Shown piece after piece: positions 42,516-50,376 of a stretch of 64,000 bases of DNA. Each line of letters opens with the position of its first letter. Within the stretch, counting starts at the first letter, position 1. A program made the position numbers and the translations under genes. The notes under the pieces are model-generated. The model did not search any database and was not told the DNA's origin. It worked only from the letters and a program-made list of their open reading frames with translations. The stretch spans positions 124,001 through 188,000 of the forward strand of contig NZ_NQMO01000005.1 in NCBI RefSeq assembly GCF_002257645.1, given 5' to 3'. This DNA is from Paenibacillus sp. XY044. GTDB taxonomy: Bacteria > Bacillota > Bacilli > Paenibacillales > Paenibacillaceae.

Positions 42516-43742
42516 TCAGCTTCCGAAGGATTCGGCCAGCTCCATCTCCGCCTGCCGGTTGCGCACCGCATGCGTCACAAAGAACACGACCGACAGCACC
42601 GCTACCCCAATCGCCAGCCAGGTCACCGGCATCAGTCCTCCGTTGTCGTATAGTATTCCCATAACATATGGTCCTGCCATTCTTCCGACAGCCCCCATCC
42701 CCCCGGTTAAACCGATGTAGAACGGAGCCGCCTTATAGGCATGATCGGAAATAAAGGCTGGTATCGCCGGCGAAATCAGCATCTCTCCGAGCGTCGCCAA
42801 AACCATGGCCATGACCATGCCCGGATAATTGTGCAGACCTGCAAAGACGAGGTAAGCCGCCAGGTAAAAGAGGCCGCTGGCCGTAATCTGGGCCGACGAG
42901 GTCCGCGCGAACCAGCGTTTGATCAAGTTCGTCAGCGGCTGGGCGACAAAGATAAGAATGCCGTTCATCGTCCACAGGAAGCCGTAGGCCCGCTTCGGCA
43001 TGCCCTCCGAAATGATGAACGGGGAAACGCCCGTGTTCCAGATCGAGTTCCCCAGCCAGAGGAACAGAGAGCCGATGCCGATGAACAGGTAAACCCTCTT
43101 ATTGCAAAGCAGGGACCATGTGCCGTCGGCATGTTCGGGCTTGTCCTTTTTCTGCAGATGAACCGGTCCCTGCTCCTTGTCGAGCCGGCCCAGATAATTC
43201 AGGAAAAACATCGCGAAGACCGCAGAAGTGACCCCGTTCAGAACAAAGGTCAGGTCGTAGGACAGATCCGCAAGGAATCCGCTCAGCGCCGTTCCCAGGG
43301 CAACGCCGATGTTGTTGGCGACATACACGACGTTAAACAGCTCGCCCCGCCGGTCGGCAAAGCGGTAGCCGATGAACGCTTGAATCGCCGGCATGGACAC
43401 GGCGTTGCAGAAGCCGATAAAGCCCATCAGAACCATATATAGGTACCAATACGGGCTGATGAAAGGCAGGGCGAACAGCCCCAGCGCATTCAGGCCGAGT
43501 GATCCGACGATGAGCCGCTTCACCCCGACCCGGTGGTACAGCGCGCCGCCGAGCAGCTGACCGATGATACCGCCCAGCGCCTGGATCATGATGACCAGGC
43601 CGGCGTCGGCCATCGAGTGGCCCAGCTTTTCAAACACATACATGGTCGTGAGCGGCCACATCAGCGACCCGCCCGCAGAGTTGATCAGGCTGGCCGCCAA
43701 AAATATTTGAACTTCCCTTGGATAGGATTGCAAAAATTTCAT
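42516..43742 (-). CDS. Major facilitator superfamily transporter, YttB-like
   Basis: A 408-residue, 12-helix MFS exporter of the drug-type group, similar to B. subtilis YttB. It begins MKFLQSYPREVQIFLAASLI and has GLVIMIQALGGIIGQLLGGALYHRVGVKR (in parts), the typical helix 2-3 loop, at residues 48-76. The ATG at 43742 follows AGGAGA. A hairpin with a T-run (43819-43845) lies about 75 bases upstream and can be drawn as the terminator of an attenuator leader, which would fit drug-inducible expression. Confidence 0.9.
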   Translation of the reverse strand: MKFLQSYPREVQIFLAASLINSAGGSLMWPLTTMYVFEKLGHSMADAGLVIMIQALGGIIGQLLGGALYHRVGVKRLIVGSLGLNALGLFALPFISPYWYLYMVLMGFIGFCNAVSMPAIQAFIGYRFADRRGELFNVVYVANNIGVALGTALSGFLADLSYDLTFVLNGVTSAVFAMFFLNYLGRLDKEQGPVHLQKKDKPEHADGTWSLLCNKRVYLFIGIGSLFLWLGNSIWNTGVSPFIISEGMPKRAYGFLWTMNGILIFVAQPLTNLIKRWFARTSSAQITASGLFYLAAYLVFAGLHNYPGMVMAMVLATLGEMLISPAIPAFISDHAYKAAPFYIGLTGGMGAVGRMAGPYVMGILYDNGGLMPVTWLAIGVAVLSVVFFVTHAVRNRQAEMELAESFGS

Positions 43743-43818
43743 TGTAGGAATCTCCTGTGCAGCTGTGTGTGATGAACCCGGGCAATATGCCCAGCTTCAG
43801 ATCCGGCAGACAACGGAC

Positions 43819-43845
43819 AAAAAAAGAAAGCCCCAGGGGGCTCTC
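43819..43845 (-). terminator. Terminator or attenuator between the Mo-oxidoreductase gene and the MFS gene
   Basis: Minus strand GAGAGCC...GGCTTTC then TTTTTTT. Its 5' arm AGAGCC could instead pair with GGCTCT about 30 bases upstream, giving a mutually exclusive stem. So it may be a simple terminator of the gene ending at 43956 or a leader attenuator for the MFS gene. A dyad ATGACA...TGTCAT at 43915-43941 lies upstream. Confidence 0.7.
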
Positions 43846-43955
43846 CGGCAGGCGCCAGCCAAGCGTAGAGCCGGCTGACGGCTGTAGCAATCTATCGTTA
43901 TGTCCACCGTCCCACATGACAGTATCTATCATATTGTGTCATCCCGCAATGACCT

Positions 43956-46034
43956 TCACTGACGCTTTACTTCGACAGTGGTTGAGAAGAAGGTGGCTCC
44001 GCCGCCCATGTCGGCCAGGCGGTCTGGCGTCAAGGCGTTCGCCCGCTGCCTGCGGCCGCCCTTATCCCACCACAATCCCTGGCTTACGACAGTGCCGGGA
44101 AGCATTTTATCCGTTACCATGGCCTTCAGCTCATACCGTCCCCGCTCGTTGTAGACGCAGACGGGATCCCCATCGGCAATACCGCGTGCGGCGGCGTCCT
44201 CCGGATGGATCTGCAGCGCCGGCTCCTTCTCCAGCCGCTGATGCTTCTCCACGTTGGCGAAGGTGGAGTTCAGGAAGTTATGGTTTGGCGGCGAAATGAA
44301 CATGAGCGGGAAGCTCTCCCCTGCCGCTGGGCGGCGCTGCCCGTCGTAGCCTTCCTTGAGCGGGACATACTCCGGCAGCGGCGGCAGTCCCGCCTGCTTC
44401 ATCGCTTCGGAATACAGCTCGATTTTCCCGGAAGGGGTCGGCAGCCGGTCCAAATAGTGCTGCTTCGGCGTCATGTCGAGCTTCACGAAGCGCTGTTCCT
44501 TCAGCGACTCCAGGGTTACTCCGTTCAAATAAGGATTGTCCGGATAATTCAGCGCCTCCTCGATCATCTGCTCCTCCGTCTGGGAGAAGGCCTCTTCATC
44601 GAAGCCCATCGCCCGGCCCAGCAGGGAGAACAGCTCCACGTTGCTCTTGCTCTCGCCGAGGGCGGGAATCACCGGCTCCTGGATCTGAACATATTGATGC
44701 CAGTAAGACCCGAACAAGTCCGTGCTTTCAAAGGATGAGGTCGCCGGCAGAATGATATCGGCGTATTTCGCCGTATCGGTCATAAACAGGTCATGCACGA
44801 CCGTAAACAGGTCCTCCCGGGCAAATCCGGCCTGAACCCGTGCCGTATCCGGCGCGACGACCAGCGGGTTGCTGCAGTAGACAAGCAGTGCCTTGATCGG
44901 CTGCTCCGTCATGGCCAGCGCTTCACCGATCCGGTTCATGTTGATGCTGCGTGCCTCCGGGTTCGGCCGCAAATCCGGCCGCTCCAGCGCTTCGCTGTTC
45001 ATCGCATTATAGCCGCCGTTGGACTTGGCCGCCCCGCCGCCCCGCTTCAGCCAGTGGCCGGTCAGGGCCGACAAGCAGGCGATGCTGCGGATATTCATGC
45101 CGCCGTTGTCATGATGCTGCAGGCCGTTGCCGATGTGGATGTAGGCAGACTCCGCCTCCCCGTACATGCGGGCCAGCTTCTCGATATCCTCCTCCGGAAT
45201 GCCCGTAATCTGGGATACGCGCGCCGGGGTGTACGATTTCACATGCTCCCGCAGCTCTTCATGGCCGACGGTGTACTTTGCCATGAACCCGCCGTCCGTC
45301 AGCCCATCGCGGAACAGGATGTGCATCATGCCCAGTGCGAGCGCCGTATCCGTTCCCGGATACAGCGGAACAAACCAGTCGGCCCACTGTCCCGTACGGT
45401 TGCGGTGCACGTCGATCACGACCACCTTGGCCCCGCGCTTGCGGGCTCTCTCCGCGATCACGACTTGATGCATGTTCGTGCTGATGATGTTGCCGCCCCA
45501 GACCAGAATCAGGTCGGCATATTCGGTATCCTCCGGCGTTGTCCCGCCGCCGAAGCCCATCGTATATTTCCAGCCGGCGCCGCCGGCGGAGTTGCATATC
45601 GTTTGGTCCAAACGGCTTGTACCCAGCGCGTTGAGGAAACGCCGGTCCATGCCATCGACGCTGAGAATGCCCATATTGCCGTAAAAGCTGTAGGGCAGTA
45701 TCGCTTCGGAGCCATGCTCCGCGATAATCCCCCGAAAGCGCTGCGTAATTTCCGTCACCGCTTCGTCCCAGGTGATCCGTTCAAACCGGCCTTCCCCTTT
45801 GGGCCCCGTCCGCTTCATCGGATACAGAATCCGATCCGGATGATAAACCCGCTCCGTCATATTTCGTACCTTGTTGCAGATCGCACCCTGAGTGATCGGG
45901 TGATCCGGGTTGCCGGTCACTTTGACGATTTTACCGTTCTCCTTGTGCAGCAGCAGGCCGCAGGTATCTGGGCAATCCAGCGGGCACACCGCAGGAAAAA
46001 CGCCGTTTTCTTGCTCGATCATCTCCCGCTCCAT
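43956..46034 (-). CDS. Molybdopterin oxidoreductase, YoaE-type
   Basis: A 692-residue catalytic subunit of the DMSO-reductase superfamily with an N-terminal iron-sulfur domain. The 4Fe-4S ligands are in CPLDCPDTCGLLL followed by AICNKVRN near residue 52. The molybdenum ligand is likely the Cys in TICNSAGGAGW near 149, in the position of the Sec or Cys of formate dehydrogenases. MGD-binding motifs include WGGNIISTN and VYCSNPLVVAPD. B. subtilis YoaE is similar and is called a putative formate dehydrogenase; the real substrate is unknown. There is no Tat signal, so it is probably cytosolic. ATG 46034 or the Met four residues later is the start. It needs MGD made by mobA. Confidence 0.92.
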   Translation of the reverse strand: MEREMIEQENGVFPAVCPLDCPDTCGLLLHKENGKIVKVTGNPDHPITQGAICNKVRNMTERVYHPDRILYPMKRTGPKGEGRFERITWDEAVTEITQRFRGIIAEHGSEAILPYSFYGNMGILSVDGMDRRFLNALGTSRLDQTICNSAGGAGWKYTMGFGGGTTPEDTEYADLILVWGGNIISTNMHQVVIAERARKRGAKVVVIDVHRNRTGQWADWFVPLYPGTDTALALGMMHILFRDGLTDGGFMAKYTVGHEELREHVKSYTPARVSQITGIPEEDIEKLARMYGEAESAYIHIGNGLQHHDNGGMNIRSIACLSALTGHWLKRGGGAAKSNGGYNAMNSEALERPDLRPNPEARSINMNRIGEALAMTEQPIKALLVYCSNPLVVAPDTARVQAGFAREDLFTVVHDLFMTDTAKYADIILPATSSFESTDLFGSYWHQYVQIQEPVIPALGESKSNVELFSLLGRAMGFDEEAFSQTEEQMIEEALNYPDNPYLNGVTLESLKEQRFVKLDMTPKQHYLDRLPTPSGKIELYSEAMKQAGLPPLPEYVPLKEGYDGQRRPAAGESFPLMFISPPNHNFLNSTFANVEKHQRLEKEPALQIHPEDAAARGIADGDPVCVYNERGRYELKAMVTDKMLPGTVVSQGLWWDKGGRRQRANALTPDRLADMGGGATFFSTTVEVKRQ

Positions 46035-46223
46035 CTCCCTCTATATGATGTCTGTATATGCTTGTATTTCTATCTTAAAGCGAGTCGGGGAAATCCGCAA
46101 AAGAAAAATGAGGACTTCTGTTTCACGCCCATGCCCGCCGGGTATAAAAAGAACAGGAGCATAGAGTGGACGAACCGCGTTCGCCTGCCTGCTATGCCAT
46201 ATATCATGGACCACTCCCAACCG

Positions 46224-46272
46224 AATTCGCCAGGTCGACGTTTCGTTCCCCCGGACGTTGACCTGGCGAATT
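46224..46272. repeat. 18-bp inverted repeat in a divergent intergenic region
   Basis: AATTCGCCAGGTCGACGT (46224-46241) and ACGTTGACCTGGCGAATT (46255-46272) are complementary at all but one position around a 13-base loop. The plus strand continues TGTTTATTTTT, so it could be a terminator, but no plus-strand gene precedes it within 190 bases; the upstream gene runs the other way. The other bases of the gap (46035-46351) show no gene that I can support. Confidence 0.7.
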
Positions 46273-46351
46273 TGTTTATTTTTGGAATCCTATCGGAATC
46301 TGTGTTCCCGCCCCCGACATCGGGGTAATCATTCGGTAGAGGTGATCAACG

Positions 46352-46999
46352 ATGACAACCGTTTTTGTGGCAGGCGCAAACGGGCAAACCGGGCGCAGAA
46401 TCGTATCGAAGCTGGTTGAAGCAGGCTATGACGTGAGAGGCCTGGTCCGTAAAGAGGACCACCTCAGGGATTTGGAATCCGCCGGAGCCAAGGGTTACCT
46501 TGGGGACTTGTCGGGGACATTCTCCGACGGCATGAAAGGAGCGGACATCGTCGTTTGTGCCGCAGGAGCCGGCGCCTCGGGGGATCCGGAACATGTAGAT
46601 CATGTCGGAACCGTTCGGCTCATTGAGCAGAGCGTGCTGGAGCAAATCCCACGGTTTGTGCTGATCAGCTCCATGGGCACGAAGGATCCGGACGCCATGC
46701 CTTCTTTTCTGAAGCCCTTCCTGATGGCCAAACGCAAGGCCGAGACCATCCTGGAAGAAAGCGGACTCAACTATACGATTATCCGCCCGGGTGGATTGAC
46801 GAACGACCCTGGCAAAGGCAAGGTGCATGCCGCTACGCAGCTGCAGCGGCACGGCCGGGTATCCAGGGATGATGTGGCCGCGGCTGCCCTCGTATCGCTG
46901 CAAACCCGGCAGACCCATTATCAGTCGTTCGATCTGCTTGAAGGCGATATTCCGGTAGAGGAAGCCTTGACGGAATTGAACGGTGGCGTTCGGCAGTAA
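46352..46999 (+). CDS. NAD(P)-binding NmrA/atypical SDR family protein, YhfK-like
   Basis: A 215-residue Rossmann protein. It starts MTTVFVAGANGQTGRRIVSKL with the GxxGxxG motif and continues AAGAGASGDPEHVDHVGTVRLI and FVLISSMGTKDP, the pattern of YhfK-like atypical SDRs. There is no catalytic YxxxK. It probably binds NADP; its reaction is unknown. The ATG at 46352 follows GAGGTG. It is ended by a strong terminator at 47041. Confidence 0.9.
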   Translation: MTTVFVAGANGQTGRRIVSKLVEAGYDVRGLVRKEDHLRDLESAGAKGYLGDLSGTFSDGMKGADIVVCAAGAGASGDPEHVDHVGTVRLIEQSVLEQIPRFVLISSMGTKDPDAMPSFLKPFLMAKRKAETILEESGLNYTIIRPGGLTNDPGKGKVHAATQLQRHGRVSRDDVAAAALVSLQTRQTHYQSFDLLEGDIPVEEALTELNGGVRQ

Positions 47000-47040
47000 C
47001 CGTTATCATCGCACCAATTCCGGGTGGCGAAGGAGAACTC

Positions 47041-47075
47041 AAAAAGGTCTGTCCCGTTATCGGGACAGACCTTTT
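47041..47075. terminator. Bidirectional terminator
   Basis: AAAAAGGTCTGTCCCG and CGGGACAGACCTTTTT form a perfect stem around TTAT, between convergent genes. Confidence 0.93.
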
Positions 47076-47124
47076 TGTCAAAACATTATCGTTTCGTATC
47101 GCTTGCGGATGATGTCCAGCAGCG

Positions 47125-47601
47125 TTACAGTAACTCGCGAATGGCTTCTGTCATAGCCTCCGGCGACTCCTTCGGCTCAAAGCGGGCAACCACCTCTCCC
47201 TGTTGGTTCACCAGGAACTTCGTAAAGTTCCATTGAATCTCGCCGTCTTCGGCCGGGCCCGGCTGCTGCTTTTTCAAGTATTGAAAGAGCGGATGAGCCC
47301 CTTCCCCATTCACTTCCACTTTGGCGAACACCGGGAATTGAACCCCGTAATTCAACTGGCAGAACGATGCGGCTTCTTCACTGGTTCCCGGCTCCTGTCC
47401 TCCGAACTGGTTGCAGGGAAATCCAAGGATTTCAAGCCCCTGTGCCTTGAACTGGTCATACAGCTTCTGCAGGTCGCCATACTGCGGCGTTAATCCGCAT
47501 TGGCTGGCCGTATTGGCGATGACCAGCACTTTGCCTTCATAATCCTGGAGGGACACTTCTTGACCTGAAGTTTTGGCTGCTGTGAATTGGTATACGGACA
47601 T
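47125..47601 (-). CDS. Glutathione peroxidase family protein (thiol peroxidase)
   Basis: A 158-residue GPx-fold peroxidase, like B. subtilis BsaA. The catalytic residue is Cys35 (NTASQCGLTPQY) in place of selenocysteine; GFPCNQFGGQEPG and WNFTKFLV supply the other members of the tetrad. In bacteria of this type the reductant is probably thioredoxin or bacillithiol, not glutathione. I chose the ATG at 47601 (MSVYQF) with AAAGGGG upstream; the frame extends to 47622 without a better site. Confidence 0.94.
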   Translation of the reverse strand: MSVYQFTAAKTSGQEVSLQDYEGKVLVIANTASQCGLTPQYGDLQKLYDQFKAQGLEILGFPCNQFGGQEPGTSEEAASFCQLNYGVQFPVFAKVEVNGEGAHPLFQYLKKQQPGPAEDGEIQWNFTKFLVNQQGEVVARFEPKESPEAMTEAIRELL

Positions 47602-47832
47602 GTGATTACCCCTTTCTATCATTCATATAGAATTGGCATTCTGCTGCTATTTGCCCCGATGCTTGGCTGTGTTTTTACGATCCACTTTCCATGATACTCC
47701 AATGTGGCCACGATGCAAGTCCGACCCCAAGCGAATCAAAAGGGGCGGAGAACAGCTACATATCGGCATGCGGCGGTTCATATACTTACCTGTAGCTGAA
47801 GGCGTGATTACTGTTGAAAAGGAGCCTTACGC

Positions 47833-49044
47833 ATGAATCATTCATCTGATCGACCGGAGGCGGGCAGTCGGATCCCCCAGCCGATCCGCGGCCGCGAAGG
47901 GGCGACCGACGAGGGCCCGCGCGACGTGCTTCGGGATATGGAGAATCCCGACATGCTCGTTCCACCGAAGACCGACAACGGTCTGATTCCCAATTTAAAA
48001 TTTTCCTTCTCCGATACGCACATGCAGCTTAACGAAGGCGGATGGTCCAGAGAAGTGACGATTCGCGAGCTGCCCATCGCCACCACACTGGCCGGCGTCA
48101 ACATGCGCCTCACCCCTGGCGGTCTGCGCGAGCTTCACTGGCACCAGCAGGCCGAGTGGTCCTTTATGCTGCTCGGCAGGGCACGCATTACGGCAGTGGA
48201 CCAGAACGGCCGCAATTTCATTGCCGACGTGGGTCCCGGAGATCTGTGGTATTTTCCACCGGGCATTCCCCATTCCATCCAGGGGCTTGAGGAAGGCTGC
48301 GAATTTCTGCTCGTCTTTGACGACGGACATTTCTCCGATCTCAATACCCTCAGCATCTCCGACTGGTTCGCCCACACGCCCAAGGAGGTGCTCTCGGCCA
48401 ATTTCGGCGTTCCGAAAAGCGCGTTTGCAAGCATCCCCCACGGCCAGGTTTACATCGAACAGGAACCCGTTCCCGGTCCGCTGGACAGCCAAAAGGTAAC
48501 CTCACCCTACGGGGAGGTGCCCCAAACCTTTACGCACCGCCTGCTAGCGCAGCCCCCGATCATCACATCCGGCGGCAGCGTGCGGATCGTGGATTCTTCC
48601 AATTTCCCGATCTCGCGCACCGTGGCAGCAGCACTGGTGGAAATCAAACCCGGCGCAATGCGGGAGATGCACTGGCACCCGAATCAGGACGAATGGCAGT
48701 ATTTCCTCACCGGGCAAGGCCGAATGACCGTATTCGCCGGTGGCGGCAAGGCCCGCACGTTCAACGTCCGCGCGGGAGACGTCGGCTATGTGCCGTTCGC
48801 CTTCGGACACTATATCCAGAATACCGGAACAGACAGCCTCTGGTTTCTGGAAATGTTCAAAAGCGACCGGTTTGCGGATGTTTCGCTGAACCAGTGGATG
48901 GCCTTGACGCCGCGGGCGCTGGTGGCGGAAAACCTGAACGTTGGATCTGATCTGCTGGATGCACTGCGTAAAGAGAAATCGCCGGTAGTCAAATTCCCCG
49001 GTTTCACCTATACGAAGCCAAAAGACGGCACCCCTGATGGGTAA
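47833..49044 (+). CDS. Bicupin of the oxalate decarboxylase family with an altered lid
   Basis: A 403-residue protein with two cupin domains, matching B. subtilis OxdC with an offset of seven residues. Both Mn sites are complete: His102, His104, Glu108, His147 (N-terminal) and His280, His282, Glu287, His326 (C-terminal). Arg99 and Glu340 correspond to OxdC Arg92 and Glu333. The active-site lid, SENST in OxdC with proton donor Glu162, reads SDLNT here, so Asp169 replaces the catalytic Glu. OxdC lid changes are known to shift decarboxylase towards oxidase activity, so activity may be altered. The ATG at 47833 follows AAGGAG; the terminator begins inside its last codons. Confidence 0.93.
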   Translation: MNHSSDRPEAGSRIPQPIRGREGATDEGPRDVLRDMENPDMLVPPKTDNGLIPNLKFSFSDTHMQLNEGGWSREVTIRELPIATTLAGVNMRLTPGGLRELHWHQQAEWSFMLLGRARITAVDQNGRNFIADVGPGDLWYFPPGIPHSIQGLEEGCEFLLVFDDGHFSDLNTLSISDWFAHTPKEVLSANFGVPKSAFASIPHGQVYIEQEPVPGPLDSQKVTSPYGEVPQTFTHRLLAQPPIITSGGSVRIVDSSNFPISRTVAAALVEIKPGAMREMHWHPNQDEWQYFLTGQGRMTVFAGGGKARTFNVRAGDVGYVPFAFGHYIQNTGTDSLWFLEMFKSDRFADVSLNQWMALTPRALVAENLNVGSDLLDALRKEKSPVVKFPGFTYTKPKDGTPDG

Positions 49045-49067
49045 CATCCAGGGGGCCGTCTTTTTTT
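49024..49067 (+). terminator. Terminator overlapping the bicupin stop
   Basis: GACGGCACCCC pairs with GGGGGCCGTC, then TTTTTTT. The 5' arm lies inside the last codons of the bicupin gene. Confidence 0.88.
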
Positions 49068-49188
49068 GAAAATATATGCTTCGGAGACTGGGCTTCCTTA
49101 TATCGCAAGAAAAACTACCGCTATGTGTGGTCTGACTTCTATGAATGTACGTCGATCTACGTTTTTCCTTTTTCGCCCGTTCGTACCT

Positions 49189-50208
49189 TTATTGTCCGGC
49201 CGCGTCCGGCAGCCCGAAAGCTTCGGCGATCAGCCGGAAGGACTGCAGCTTGTCCTCAAAACGATGGGTAATGCTGGCGATCATGACTTCATCGGCGTTG
49301 TATTCCGCGCACAGCTCTTCAATCCTGCGCTTCACCTGCTGCGGGGAACCGACGACCATCCGCTTGCGGTTCTCCTCGATGCGGATCCGGTCATACTGCG
49401 TATACGGATATTCAAGCGCTTTTTCCACCGAGGGGGTCCCTGCGGACGAGCCGCCCTTTTCCAATAAAATGAGCGAAAGATCCATGCTGGATGCAATCCG
49501 GTTTGCTTCCTCCTCCGTCTCGGCACATACGGCAAAGATGGCCACCAGGGACTGGGGCTTGTCAAAAATAGCTGACGGCTGGAAGTGCTCTTGGTACCAG
49601 CGCATCACATCGCTGCCGCCGGAACCGTTGATAAACTGGGCGAAGGCAAAGCCGGTTCCCTGCATGGCGGCAATCCCGGCACTGCCTCCGCTGGAGCCAA
49701 GCAGCCACATTTCCGGAACCGTTTGTACCATCGGCGTAGCCAGAAGGCCCGCAAAAGGGTGTTCCGAACTCAGGGAATCCGTCAGATAAGCGATTAAATC
49801 GTCGATCTGATCGGCGTAGCGGTCCTCGCCGCGCATTTTCCCTTCCTGAAGGGCACGGGTGGCCAAAGGCATACCTCCCGGCGCACGTCCGAGTCCCAGG
49901 TCGATTCTGCCCGGATAGAGGCCTTCCAAGAGCCGGAAGTTCTCCGCCACCTTGTAAGAGCTGTAGTGAGGCAGCATCACTCCGCCCGATCCAACCCGGA
50001 GCGTCGACGTCTTCGCCGCCAGATGGGAGATCAGCACTTCCGGACTGGAGCCGGCCAGGTTCGGGGAAAAATGATGCTCCGACACCCAAAAACGGTGGTA
50101 CTCGAGGCGTTCGGCTTCCTGAGCCATGGCCGCCGTCTGGGCCAGCGCTTCCACCGGATTGCTGCCCTCCGATATCGTCGATTGATCCAATATGCTAAGC
50201 TTGATCAT
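49189..50208 (-). CDS. LLM-class flavin-dependent oxidoreductase
   Basis: A 339-residue luciferase-like TIM barrel. The N-terminal LSILDQSTISEGSNPVEAL and the HRFWVSEHHFSPNLAGSSPEVL block (near residues 38-59), and GRIDLGLGRAPGG near 101, are hallmarks of the YwcH/MsnO8-type group. It probably binds FMN and acts as a monooxygenase or oxidoreductase of unknown substrate. The start at 50208 has a weak ribosome site. It is a single gene. Confidence 0.92.
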   Translation of the reverse strand: MIKLSILDQSTISEGSNPVEALAQTAAMAQEAERLEYHRFWVSEHHFSPNLAGSSPEVLISHLAAKTSTLRVGSGGVMLPHYSSYKVAENFRLLEGLYPGRIDLGLGRAPGGMPLATRALQEGKMRGEDRYADQIDDLIAYLTDSLSSEHPFAGLLATPMVQTVPEMWLLGSSGGSAGIAAMQGTGFAFAQFINGSGGSDVMRWYQEHFQPSAIFDKPQSLVAIFAVCAETEEEANRIASSMDLSLILLEKGGSSAGTPSVEKALEYPYTQYDRIRIEENRKRMVVGSPQQVKRRIEELCAEYNADEVMIASITHRFEDKLQSFRLIAEAFGLPDAAGQ

Positions 50209-50313
50209 TGCGCATCAAGACCTTTCTGCTTATGACTGTCTGCAGCCCGGGGCTGCAGCGGCATCCAACTTTTGGGTCGGCTGCCCCGTTATTATATCAT
50301 GCGCTCGGTTGCT

Positions 50314-50357
50314 AAAAAAAAGGCAGCAGCTGTCCCCTATGGGGTAGCTGCTGCCTT
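50314..50357 (-). terminator. Terminator of the DEAD-box helicase gene
   Basis: Minus strand AAGGCAGCAGCTACCCC, ATA loop, GGGGACAGCTGCTGCC then TTTTTTT. Confidence 0.92.
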
Positions 50358-50376
50358 GACCCGCGCAGGGCCGCCG

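Noticed and set aside
43630..43932. Minus-strand open frame of 100 codons before the MFS gene
   Set aside because: No ribosome site; it runs through the hairpin-terminator and into the MFS gene in another frame. At most a short part could be a leader peptide.
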